64,000 nucleotides of DNA from a virus. The stretch's first letter is position 1. Each line of letters begins with the position of its first letter. The stretch spans positions 57,471-121,470 of the IMG/VR virus record IMGVR_UViG_3300043803_002473; one strand, 5' to 3'. Shown here piece after piece: positions 55,669-63,473 of this stretch. Made by a program: the position numbers and the translations under genes. Below the pieces are notes generated by a model. It was not told where the DNA came from and did not search any database. It saw nothing but the letters and a program-made list of their open reading frames with translations.

Positions 55669-56126
55669 GATTAATAGAAAAAATAAATAAGGGGTTAGCT
55701 AGAGCTGTAGCTACGGCTACAGTGGAATGCGGTGACTCTAAAGAAGAAGAAGGAGGGATTATTCTCACTAATAATCAATCTTCAGGAGCTAGAGATTATA
55801 AATTTATAAAAGTTATAAACGACCGACGTGGAACACTCTCTGCTCGAGGACTATATGTGGCAAACCCTGAAGATTTTGGAAAGCATGTATTTCCATCAAT
55901 TTCTGAAGGTTGGAATATGTATGCAAGTTTTCATACTCATCCCACCTTTTCAGCTACACCTAGTTCTCTAGACGAAGATAAATTATTCAGAGGATTTAAA
56001 TATAATTTTATATTTTCTAACTCTGAAAGGACTGTATCGTGTTCGGAGTGGTCTCCGCAAAACGATTTGCATACTGTGTATTTAAACATTATAACCTTAC
56101 TATACTTAGCTAATGAGCAAGATTAA
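55665..56126 (+). CDS. JAB/JAMM metallopeptidase
   Basis: A 153-residue protein with a complete JAMM motif: an upstream acidic cluster (Glu about 28-29 followed by GGI), H-T-H-P (90-93), then S-x-x-D (S100 to D103). JAMM peptidases cleave after ubiquitin-like C-termini. In CBASS (Cap3) and bacterial Bil operons they pair with E1 enzymes; in phage tails they pair with NlpC. Here the E1-like gene overlaps it by 14 nt. Confidence 0.78.
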   Translation: MRLIEKINKGLARAVATATVECGDSKEEEGGIILTNNQSSGARDYKFIKVINDRRGTLSARGLYVANPEDFGKHVFPSISEGWNMYASFHTHPTFSATPSSLDEDKLFRGFKYNFIFSNSERTVSCSEWSPQNDLHTVYLNIITLLYLANEQD

Positions 56127-56709
56127 AAAAATTGGTATTGCCGGTGCCGGTGGCATTGGATCAAATTTACTGGCTATATTATTTGATTACGGTTTTAATC
56201 GTAAGCAATTTGACTATTCTTCTGTGGATGTTGATATATACGATGATGATGTGGTAGATCTAAAAAATCTACTACATCAAAACTTCAAGATGGAAGATAT
56301 CAGCAAGTACAAAGTAAAAGTTCTTGAAGATAAATACGTTGTGAAGGGCATCACTAAATTCATGGATGAAAAAGACTTTAAGAAATATGACGTTATTTTC
56401 AGCTGTGTAGACAGTATGGAATTTAGACGTAAGCTCTATAACTATGGCTTTGAAAATAAAACCAAGCCGTTTTGGATTGATGGTCGTTGCACTAGTCGTC
56501 AAGGGGCTATCTTCAACTCTGATGTTGCTGAAACTGAACTAAAAAAATATATTACCGAAGACGATATTCGTGGAGGCTGCCTCCTAAATTACGAGAAAGA
56601 ACAAAACATAAGCCATACTATCCCGCTTGTAGTGGCAGGAATGATGGTACAAACATTCTTGAATTTCTTGCGTGGTGAAAAGACCGACAAGAAATTATTT
56701 ATGGTGTGA
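56113..56709 (+). CDS. E1/ThiF-like ubiquitin-activating enzyme homologue
   Basis: A 198-residue Rossmann-type adenylating enzyme. The nucleotide-binding loop GAGGIGSN (11-18) leads to the acidic strand DIYDDDVVDLKNLLHQ (41-56), which has the spacing of the E1 motif D-x-(V)-x-x-x-N-x-x-R-Q, but with His in place of Arg. Cys156 (RGGCLLN) could be the catalytic or thiol-transfer Cys; no Cys-x-x-Cys zinc knuckle is visible. It is short for an E1 and more like ThiF/MoeB. Co-translated with the JAB gene. Confidence 0.75.
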   Translation: MSKIKKIGIAGAGGIGSNLLAILFDYGFNRKQFDYSSVDVDIYDDDVVDLKNLLHQNFKMEDISKYKVKVLEDKYVVKGITKFMDEKDFKKYDVIFSCVDSMEFRRKLYNYGFENKTKPFWIDGRCTSRQGAIFNSDVAETELKKYITEDDIRGGCLLNYEKEQNISHTIPLVVAGMMVQTFLNFLRGEKTDKKLFMV

Positions 56710-57014
56710 TGATTGCTTATAAATTACTCAAAAAAAGAAAAAATGGAACCATAGGTTCCCTGTTTATAAACAAGAGAGCTGTTTTGGAAACTGGTAAATG
56801 GTTGGTGGCTGAAGACCATAAAACAAATGGCTTCTCCCACCGACCAGGATGGCACTGTACAGTTGCTGCTAAGGCACCTCACTTAAAAGAAGAAGGACGT
56901 GTGTGGTATAAGGTAGAAGTATCTGGTTATCGCACCTTCAATCGCCCCAAGAGTCAGGGAGGAAAATGGCTCATTGCAAATAAATTAAGAATATTAACAC
57001 CATTAGAAAATTAA
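56706..57014 (+). CDS. Conserved phage hypothetical protein
   Basis: A 102-residue protein with GTIGSLFINKRAVLETGKWL, HRPGWHC and APHLKEEGRVWYKVE, the hallmarks of a common phage/bacterial family of unknown function. It overlaps the E1-like stop by 4 nt and closes the exonuclease-JAB-E1 unit. It might be a substrate or an accessory, which is speculation. Confidence 0.6.
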   Translation: MMIAYKLLKKRKNGTIGSLFINKRAVLETGKWLVAEDHKTNGFSHRPGWHCTVAAKAPHLKEEGRVWYKVEVSGYRTFNRPKSQGGKWLIANKLRILTPLEN

Positions 57015-57015
57015 T

Positions 57016-57759
57016 ATGGGATACACACATTACTGGGAAACTTTAAGAAGTTTTACCGACGAAGAATGGGACAGTTTAACAAAAGAAGCCAACCGTATTA
57101 TAGGGTTGGCTAAAAGTTTAAATATATCATTAGGAGATGCTCTTGGTGATTTTGAGCCTGTAGTGACTAAGAAAAGAATAGCCTTAAATGGCTATGGTAA
57201 CGCAGGATGCGAGTCCTTTATTTTAATGAAAAATAAAAGAGAAGCTGCAGACTGGGAAAGAAAACGTGAAAACGACGCAGTTTTTGATTTCTGCAAAACT
57301 CGTCAATTACCGTATGATGCTGTGGTAGTTTCTATATTATTTGCAGCCAATAAAATAGCTCCGGACGCACTACGTCCAAGTAGCGATGGTGGTGATATAT
57401 TTGAATCTGCTATAGACATAATGGCAGCTAAAATGTTGAGCGCTGCACCGGTAGAAAAAAATTATCACGAAACAAATTGCGAGATTGTGGAAAAAAAGAT
57501 GCGTGAGACGCTTGACAATATCTGCAATCAACTCGATATTAACTTCATGAAGTTTGGTGTTTCAGAAGACTTACACAAAGCAATATTGTTAAGATTTAAT
57601 GATATTTATGAACGTGTAGATTCTTTAACAAGTCTCTTCAAAACATATGACTCGTTTTTCGAGGTGGCCGATGCGCTGAATACTGAAATTAAAAAAGAAT
57701 ACAAATTATTCAAAAATCTAAATGAACTTACTTTAATAACACAATATGCCAATAATTAA
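57016..57759 (+). CDS. Conserved phage hypothetical protein (MGYTHYW family)
   Basis: A 247-residue protein beginning MGYTHYWETLRSF, with GDFEPV, LNGYGNAGCESF and FDFCKTRQLPYD, the pattern of a family widespread in phages. Function unknown. A helical C-terminal half (about 160-247) follows. Starts 1 nt after the preceding stop. Confidence 0.62.
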   Translation: MGYTHYWETLRSFTDEEWDSLTKEANRIIGLAKSLNISLGDALGDFEPVVTKKRIALNGYGNAGCESFILMKNKREAADWERKRENDAVFDFCKTRQLPYDAVVVSILFAANKIAPDALRPSSDGGDIFESAIDIMAAKMLSAAPVEKNYHETNCEIVEKKMRETLDNICNQLDINFMKFGVSEDLHKAILLRFNDIYERVDSLTSLFKTYDSFFEVADALNTEIKKEYKLFKNLNELTLITQYANN

Positions 57760-58822
57760 ACCTAGCCTTAAATTCGAGGGTGCTGAAACAGGTACTACTC
57801 AAAATACAACACCATATCTACGTGAAGATGTACGCAAAGTTATCTTTAATAAAAATAACAATCAAAACGGAGTTTATCTATACTTTCTCCCACCTTATCG
57901 AGCGGATAGCTTGGGTAATGGTGTATGGTACAAAAGCATAGAAATACGCGACAATTTTGGCGATAAGTACAAAGAAAAATATCTGGTTGTCTCTCGTGAA
58001 AATGATCCTGCCGAATATTTTGGAAGAAATTTTAAATTACTCTATCCAGAAGAATCCAAACCAGGCACAATTGTAAATAACGGAAAAACATTCAAGAAAT
58101 ATCCGAATTACGGCCGTGTCACTAAGCGTGTGCTTTTCAATGTGGCATATGCTAACAAGCTCGAAGCAGGCCCACATATCTTGGACCTGCCTCTAGCTAA
58201 CGGTGCCAGCCAGCTATTTGACTGGCTAAGCAAGACCGATATTGCTGGTAACCCTCGTCCACTGGTAAATAATCCAGAGGCAGCGTTCCCAGTATTTCTT
58301 CAATTAAAAGATTCTGGTACAAATCCTTGGCAATTGAATGTGGAAGCTAGCCAACCAGCTATACTTCCTGAGGCAATCGCCACATCAGATAATCTCTACA
58401 ACTTAGATGAGATTCTAGTGATTCGTTCCAAAGAAGAAATTATCGGAAAACTCCGTGAAATGTATCCTCAACATGTATTCGATGACTGCATGAACGGATA
58501 TCCTGGGTTAAAAACAGCTAAATCTGCTGGTTTTGGTCCTGGGCCTGTTCAGCCGCAATTCTCTGCCGCAACTGTTAGTCAGTCTAATACTCCTACATTT
58601 TCCGCAGCTACGCCCGTAGCGAAACCAGTTCCAGCAGGAAATATTAATCTTCCTATTCCTGGCACTGCTCCTGGCGTTGTTCAGGCAGATGTACCGGTTA
58701 AAACTTCACTACCTAGCGTTACAACCACAGCACCAATAGACCCTTCGGAACTTCCTCCGAATCCTATGGCTGCTATGTCGTCCATGACACGCGAACAAGC
58801 TGAGAAGTTCTTGGCATCCTAA
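57746..58822 (+). CDS. Probable single-stranded-DNA-binding protein
   Basis: A 358-residue protein immediately upstream of the RecA-like gene. The N-terminal 220 residues are beta-rich with basic and aromatic patches (GVYLYFLPPYRADS, GVWYKSIEIR), as in OB-fold SSBs of large phages (T4 gp32-like position). The rest is a Pro/Ala/Thr-rich disordered linker ending in acidic/polar residues (TREQAEKF), typical of SSB tails that bind partners. The call rests on location and architecture. Confidence 0.55.
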   Translation: MPIIKPSLKFEGAETGTTQNTTPYLREDVRKVIFNKNNNQNGVYLYFLPPYRADSLGNGVWYKSIEIRDNFGDKYKEKYLVVSRENDPAEYFGRNFKLLYPEESKPGTIVNNGKTFKKYPNYGRVTKRVLFNVAYANKLEAGPHILDLPLANGASQLFDWLSKTDIAGNPRPLVNNPEAAFPVFLQLKDSGTNPWQLNVEASQPAILPEAIATSDNLYNLDEILVIRSKEEIIGKLREMYPQHVFDDCMNGYPGLKTAKSAGFGPGPVQPQFSAATVSQSNTPTFSAATPVAKPVPAGNINLPIPGTAPGVVQADVPVKTSLPSVTTTAPIDPSELPPNPMAAMSSMTREQAEKFLAS

Positions 58823-58826
58823 TCCT

Positions 58827-60020
58827 ATGGATTTTGACGCTTATTTAAACAGTATCAAGAAGGACTTTAATAAAGCCTTCAAAGGTTCTGAGGCATCTCT
58901 AGAATTAAACTCTGTAGACAAGGAACTTCCTCCTACAGGTATTACTCTAGATAATCCGCTCTTGGAATATGCATTTGACCGTAGGTTCATAGCCTACGGT
59001 AGGTGCTACCTAATCTATGGTAAAAAGGGTTGTTCAAAAACCACATTGCTGTTTGAATTGGGCAAAATCTTCCAGAGAGCCGGAGGCAAGATGATCTGGG
59101 TGGAGACGGAGAATGCTCCTGACTTTGACTATATGAAACGTCAAGGACTGGACCCTGCTAACGTCATTTATCATAATCCCAAATCTTTGGAAGAAGCTCT
59201 AACACTGATCAAAACCATGATCGAGAATATACCCAAACACGATCCTGAAGGTAAAACACCTATCATGATTGCCTTGGACTCGATCGCTGGGGCGGCTTCA
59301 GAGTATGAGCGCGACCAAGACATTATCGGCCAAACCAAAGTCGGTGAGCACGCTAAACTTATGAGTGGGTTTTATCGCCATATCATTCCATACTTAGAAT
59401 CCGAAAGAGCTATTCTGGTTGTAACAAATCAACTAAAAGAACAAATCGGAGGCATGATGGGCTTTGGAACTGAAAAACCCGAAGCTCTGATCGGCGGAGA
59501 AGCTCAAAAGTTCAACTCTACATATCAATTCAAAGTAGCCAGAATCACTGACCTACTTGAAGAAGATCATATGGGAGTTAAGCGTAAATGTGGATCAACG
59601 CACTCCCTCACTGTGAAGCGTAACAAGCTGGGCCGTGAGGGTAATAGTCAAAAAATCACCTTTGATATCTATATTAATGGTGGTATTGATTGGTATTCTC
59701 CGTTGGTAAAACATTTAGGTGAAAGCTATACTGCTATAGTCGGAAAGACTGGTGGATGGTACACATGGAAAACACCTGACTGTAAAGCCACAATCTTGAT
59801 TGATGGTGAACCAACAGAAGTCGATATCGATACTTCTAAAAAGTATAGAGACAAAGAATTAGGATTCTTGATTGCAAATAGCCAAGACGCTAAAGAAGTC
59901 TGCCGTAAAGCCTTCGGTATACCTGATATGCCGGATGCTCAAACCACCCAAGCTATTGAAGCCAAGAACAAGAGTAGGAGAAAGAAAAAATCAGACCTAG
60001 AATCGGATCTTGAAGAATAA
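58827..60020 (+). CDS. RecA/UvsX-like recombinase
   Basis: A 397-residue RecA-fold protein. Walker A GKKGCSKT (65-72) has Ser instead of the usual final Gly, like UvsX variants. The strand VETENAPDFDYM follows, then Walker B IALDSIAGA (about 148-156), the LVVTNQ sensor and an L2-like loop (IGGMMGFGTEKPEALIGG). It pairs strands for recombination-dependent replication. The C-terminal tail is Lys/Ser/Glu-rich. It follows the probable SSB by 4 nt and overlaps the next small gene. Confidence 0.83.
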   Translation: MDFDAYLNSIKKDFNKAFKGSEASLELNSVDKELPPTGITLDNPLLEYAFDRRFIAYGRCYLIYGKKGCSKTTLLFELGKIFQRAGGKMIWVETENAPDFDYMKRQGLDPANVIYHNPKSLEEALTLIKTMIENIPKHDPEGKTPIMIALDSIAGAASEYERDQDIIGQTKVGEHAKLMSGFYRHIIPYLESERAILVVTNQLKEQIGGMMGFGTEKPEALIGGEAQKFNSTYQFKVARITDLLEEDHMGVKRKCGSTHSLTVKRNKLGREGNSQKITFDIYINGGIDWYSPLVKHLGESYTAIVGKTGGWYTWKTPDCKATILIDGEPTEVDIDTSKKYRDKELGFLIANSQDAKEVCRKAFGIPDMPDAQTTQAIEAKNKSRRKKKSDLESDLEE

Positions 60021-60211
60021 TGACTGACTATATGCAAAAACTGGCCGATGTAGCCCAGCTAATCAAAAAAATGGATTTGCCGGAATACAGAAAATCAGTT
60101 AAACATAACACAGACTTAAGATGGTTGAAAAATAACTTACATGTAAAAAATGGTAAGCACAAAAACTATCAAAAAGTCATAGACATTATAGATACACTAA
60201 GTGTAGGTTAA
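60020..60211 (+). CDS. Small basic hypothetical protein
   Basis: A 63-residue helical protein, Lys/Asp-rich. Its start overlaps the recombinase stop (TAATG), so the two are coupled. A UvsY-like recombination mediator role is possible by position, but the family is not recognised. It is followed by a strong hairpin. Confidence 0.48.
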   Translation: MTDYMQKLADVAQLIKKMDLPEYRKSVKHNTDLRWLKNNLHVKNGKHKNYQKVIDIIDTLSVG

Positions 60212-60221
60212 TATTATTACA

Positions 60222-60247
60222 GGGGCGGAGCAATAGGGCTCCGCCCC
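60222..60247 (+). terminator. Strong GC-rich hairpin
   Basis: GGGGCGGAGC (60222-60231) pairs perfectly with GCTCCGCCCC (60238-60247), 10 bp with loop AATAGG. No T-run follows (ATAGAACTAAATTTT). It separates the recombinase unit from the RuvC-like gene. Confidence 0.65.
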
Positions 60248-60262
60248 ATAGAACTAAATTTT

Positions 60263-60763
60263 ATGATATATGTAGGAGTAGACAACGGAACATCTTCAAA
60301 TGGTATAGGTGTAGTTTCAGACAGCGGTAAAAGCTGGCTGTTTAAAACACCTATTAAAAAAGAATTGAGCTACACAAAAGTAGCCAAGAAAATATCTCGC
60401 ATCGATTTTCCAAAGATGCTGGAGACATTTGAAGAAATACAGGACTTGGCAATGGACGAAGAGATGATTGTGGGTCTTGAACGACCTATGGTGAATCCTG
60501 GAAGGTTCTTTGCTTCTATGAGTGCCATGAGAGCCTTGGAGTCTACGTTGATAGTCCTGGAGTTGAACAGTATTCCATACATATATCTCGATAGTAAAGA
60601 ATGGCAGCATGTCCTGCTACCAAAAGATTTAAAGAAAGATGACCTTAAAAAAGCCAGCTTAGATATCGGCAAAAGACTATTTCCTAAGCTCACTTTTAAG
60701 GGTGACGCAGACGGAATACTCATTGCTGAATATCTGAGAAGGAAAAATAACAAAAAGTTATAA
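60263..60763 (+). CDS. RuvC-like Holliday-junction resolvase
   Basis: A 166-residue RNase H-fold nuclease. GVDNGTSSNGIG gives the first acidic residue (D7), VGLERP the second (E73), and KGDADGILIAEYL the final pair (D148, D150). The gap between motifs and the size fit RuvC-type phage resolvases that cut recombination and replication junctions before packaging. Its stop overlaps the next small ORF (TAATGG). Confidence 0.75.
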   Translation: MIYVGVDNGTSSNGIGVVSDSGKSWLFKTPIKKELSYTKVAKKISRIDFPKMLETFEEIQDLAMDEEMIVGLERPMVNPGRFFASMSAMRALESTLIVLELNSIPYIYLDSKEWQHVLLPKDLKKDDLKKASLDIGKRLFPKLTFKGDADGILIAEYLRRKNNKKL

Positions 60764-60915
60764 TGGATAACACAGAAGAAGCAGATTTGCAGTATAAAAA
60801 AGAAATACAGAATGTATTAAATTATTTTGTAAAAGAGGGGATGGCTAAGGAAATTTCTCCAGGAGAATATGTCCTAACTGAGGAAGGTAAAAAAGTATCG
60901 GCAATTTCTCTATGA
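60763..60915 (+). CDS. Very small winged-helix-like protein
   Basis: A 50-residue ORF translationally coupled on both sides (start overlaps the RuvC stop, stop overlaps the next start). MAKEISPGEYVLTEEGKKVS resembles the wing and last helix of a winged-helix domain. The tight overlaps make it likely to be real despite its size. Confidence 0.55.
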   Translation: MDNTEEADLQYKKEIQNVLNYFVKEGMAKEISPGEYVLTEEGKKVSAISL

Positions 60916-61664
60916 GTTCATCTAGCCTACTACAACTTGATTTTATAGGAAATTATATAAACCATGGAGATCAGACAGAGTTATTCAACGAAAGTCTAGA
61001 ACCTAACCGCAGAATTAGAAATCCACAATACAGTACAGTAGAAAAGTTTTTCAATGGATTATCCCGAGACAAAATTGATAGATACTGTGAATATTGGGAT
61101 AGTATAAAACCCAGGACAGCATCAGAGATATTCCGACGTTGGCTATTCGCCTTCATGTCGGTACACACAAGCTGGAAATCTAATGTCGAAGGTTACAACG
61201 CCATCAAAGATTGGTGGGAATGGTGCGGAAATTATAAAGCTTTATTAAAAGCAATCGATGGGAGCCGTGTGGGAATGCAGAATAATCGTGCACGTTATAT
61301 ATCACAATTTGCACAGGAGTTCTGGAAAAACGGCGAGTTTTATGAAAAAGGCGACAGTGAGACTTGGACAGAGTATCGCAACCGCCTGGAAGAGAAAACA
61401 TTGGGTCTTGGTCCTGCCAAAACCAGTTTCTCTCTCGAGATGTGCTTTCCTACAGAAGCACATGTAACTTGTCTCGATACTCACCTATTTCAGGTTTACG
61501 GACTGGATCAATCTCGTGATCTCAGACGTTATGAGGAAATCGAGGCACACTGGCTCGACATGAGCCGCATGTGGAATGTCCCTGCCTACGTAGCCCGATG
61601 TATCTATTGGGACGAAAAGCAACGTAAAGAGGATAGCCGCTACTGGTCATACGTATTGGAATGA
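60912..61664 (+). CDS. HhH-GPD DNA glycosylase-like protein
   Basis: A 250-residue protein. The helix-hairpin-helix region LGLGPAKTSFSL (165-176) carries a Lys170 at the catalytic-Lys position, and CLDTHLF supplies Asp189, the catalytic Asp of HhH-GPD base excision enzymes. It is most like OGG/AGOG or MutY/Nth-type glycosylases. With the UDG-like domain of the polymerase and the deaminase-like protein, it suggests the phage handles damaged or modified bases. The stop is followed by a 37-bp gap. Confidence 0.6.
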   Translation: MSSSSLLQLDFIGNYINHGDQTELFNESLEPNRRIRNPQYSTVEKFFNGLSRDKIDRYCEYWDSIKPRTASEIFRRWLFAFMSVHTSWKSNVEGYNAIKDWWEWCGNYKALLKAIDGSRVGMQNNRARYISQFAQEFWKNGEFYEKGDSETWTEYRNRLEEKTLGLGPAKTSFSLEMCFPTEAHVTCLDTHLFQVYGLDQSRDLRRYEEIEAHWLDMSRMWNVPAYVARCIYWDEKQRKEDSRYWSYVLE

Positions 61665-61701
61665 CCTAGGACGAACCAAGGTTCGGCAACACAAATTTTC
61701 T

Positions 61702-61977
61702 ATGAATAACACAATTATACACGAGGTGGCAGGCCTGATCATGACTCTATGTTTCATGTTCTGCTATATACCTCAAATCATCAAAATATTTAAAAACAAA
61801 TCTTCTCATGACGTGTCCCTGGGACTGATATTAATGTCGATAGGTGGTTACATCTCCGGCATGGTATATCTATTCACTGGGACTTTTGGCCTCTGGTGGT
61901 TCATGAACTATTGCGTGGGACTGGTGATGTGCAGTATACTAGTCTGGCAATGGTTTCGTTACCGGAGGGATAACTAA
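61702..61977 (+). CDS. SemiSWEET/PQ-loop membrane protein
   Basis: A 91-residue protein with three predicted transmembrane helices (about 5-25, 39-58, 65-84) and a Pro-Gln pair (24-25) in CYIPQIIKIFKNKSSHDVSLG, the hallmark of SemiSWEET/PQ-loop transporters. SemiSWEETs dimerise into a sugar channel. A phage copy could alter host sugar flow, or be a hitchhiking host gene. Followed by a structured RNA and a tRNA. Confidence 0.72.
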   Translation: MNNTIIHEVAGLIMTLCFMFCYIPQIIKIFKNKSSHDVSLGLILMSIGGYISGMVYLFTGTFGLWWFMNYCVGLVMCSILVWQWFRYRRDN

Positions 61978-61982
61978 AAACT

Positions 61983-62084
61983 TTGTGGTATTGGGGCTAT
62001 GGCTGCTCGGGGGGAAACCTAACCGAAAGGCTTACCGAGTGAACCCGCCCCGAAATGACCCGCTTCCCTCCACAAGAAGAGCCA
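61983..62084 (+). ncRNA. Structured RNA leader before the tRNA (candidate)
   Basis: TTGTGG (61983-61988) pairs with CCACAA (62070-62075); inside it GGGGC 61993-61997 pairs with GCCCC 62047-62051, and CTCGG 62006-62010 with CCGAG 62035-62039, capped by CCGAAAGG. TGGCT 62000-62004 can pair with AGCCA 62080-62084, which would cross the other helices and form a pseudoknot. The topology loosely recalls HDV-like ribozymes, but P1 is short and no P4 hairpin is seen, so none is called. It ends 9 nt before the tRNA. Confidence 0.45.
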
Positions 62085-62093
62085 CACTAACCA

Positions 62094-62165
62094 GGGATGG
62101 TAGCTCAATGGTAGAGCAGTACCCTTTTAAGGTATTGGTTCTGGGTTCGAGCCCCAGCCATCCCA
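62094..62165 (+). tRNA. tRNA-Lys (UUU anticodon)
   Basis: A complete cloverleaf: acceptor GGGATGG/CCATCCC with discriminator A, D-stem GCTC/GAGC, anticodon stem GTACC/GGTAT with loop CTTTTAA giving anticodon TTT, variable loop TGGTT, and T-arm CTGGG-TTCGAGC-CCCAG. The CCA end is not encoded. It is the only tRNA in the window and fits an AT-rich phage that uses many AAA codons. Confidence 0.93.
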
Positions 62166-62180
62166 AACTAAAAAATAACA

Positions 62181-63473
62181 ATGAACATTATATCTGAAAA
62201 TACACAAGAATTATTCTGCTATCACAAGACACGCTGTAATGCATTAAAAGAAATAGGTGAAGAAGGCAGAGACCTTTTTATATATTTAGCACATAACGTA
62301 TTAGAACATCATTCTGATTTTTTAAATTATACTGAAGAGCCTATATTTATAGGTGGTTTATTAGATGGATTTAGTGGCAAAGATCAATCAAATATGTGTA
62401 AAGCTTTATTAATGGCGTTGCATCAACACGGTTTTTGCGTAGAAAATATGGTTTTAGAAGAATTTTTATATAGATTACTTTATGCTGACTTTACTTTTGT
62501 GTTGGATACCGTATCTCACGCTGAAGATGAAGACAGATTAGAACTTGTTAAACCTTGGGCTAGATTGTTAGCAATTATAGAAAATAAGCCTGGTTTAATG
62601 ATTCCGACTGAAGAAGATTGGGATTCGTGTTTTGAACCTGCGTTATTTTGGGATGACGATTTTCACTTTTTTAATAGTCTCTATGATTCTGGTTGTTTGG
62701 GGTTAAAGGCTATACAAACAATTAAAAAAGAGTTAGAAATTTTTGAAAATTTAGATGTAGCTAGAATGATAGTCGAACCGGAAGATTTATGGAACGACTA
62801 TAAATTTGATAAAAAAGACATCAAAGAAGCTAAACTTAATAGTTTGATAAAAAAGAAAAAACTAGAATTAACTGAAAATCAAACATCTAAAAATGCTGAA
62901 AAAGGATTAAAATATATTTCTCCTTCTTTATACCAAGATAGAGACGACTGGTTTTTTGCTATAGTGGCTAAAGGTAAATCTCAAGTTAAAAAAGATTTGA
63001 ATACACGAGATTTAAAAACAGCTCAAACAAATTTGTTAAAATATGTTGCGTCTTTAGGTAATAAATGTAGATCTGAAAAAGAGGAAATTCCTGCAACTAG
63101 CTCGCCGCCTAAAATAAAGAAACCTAAAATCTACGAAGGACTGGTTTATTGTATTAAAGATCAGTCAGGTAGACTTAAAATAGGTGAAACTTCTAGACAC
63201 ATAGTGAAGCGTTTAAAAGCATTACAAACAAGCAATCCAGATAAATTAGAAATTTGTTTTACTATATACGTAGCTAATAGACTAAACGCAGAAAGACAAA
63301 TTCACCACGAACTTAAAGCATTTAAATTAACTGGCGAATGGTTTAATTGTTCTTTAAATGAAGCTTTCTGTGCTTTTAAAAAAATAGAAAATGCCAAATG
63401 GATTCAAAATGACACCGAATATAAAACAACAACTGAAGAAACAAATAAGGAAGTTGAAGATTGGGCGGCGTAA
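62181..63473 (+). CDS. T5orf172/GIY-YIG-like domain protein
   Basis: A 430-residue protein. The first ~300 residues are acidic and helical and unfamiliar. The C-terminal ~100 residues (YEGLVYCIKDQSGRLKIGETSR, then RLKALQTSNPDKL, and AERQIHHELKAFK with GEWFNC) match the T5orf172 (MUG113) domain, which has a GIY-YIG-type fold. Nuclease activity is plausible but not shown. Starts 15 nt after the tRNA. Genes next to phage tRNAs are often mobile. The next frame overlaps its end by 83 nt. Confidence 0.62.
   Translation: MNIISENTQELFCYHKTRCNALKEIGEEGRDLFIYLAHNVLEHHSDFLNYTEEPIFIGGLLDGFSGKDQSNMCKALLMALHQHGFCVENMVLEEFLYRLLYADFTFVLDTVSHAEDEDRLELVKPWARLLAIIENKPGLMIPTEEDWDSCFEPALFWDDDFHFFNSLYDSGCLGLKAIQTIKKELEIFENLDVARMIVEPEDLWNDYKFDKKDIKEAKLNSLIKKKKLELTENQTSKNAEKGLKYISPSLYQDRDDWFFAIVAKGKSQVKKDLNTRDLKTAQTNLLKYVASLGNKCRSEKEEIPATSSPPKIKKPKIYEGLVYCIKDQSGRLKIGETSRHIVKRLKALQTSNPDKLEICFTIYVANRLNAERQIHHELKAFKLTGEWFNCSLNEAFCAFKKIENAKWIQNDTEYKTTTEETNKEVEDWAA

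Noticed and set aside
61983-62084. HDV-like self-cleaving ribozyme before the tRNA
   Set aside because: Order of helices is suggestive, but P1 is only 5 bp, a P4 hairpin is missing and no catalytic C context is seen.
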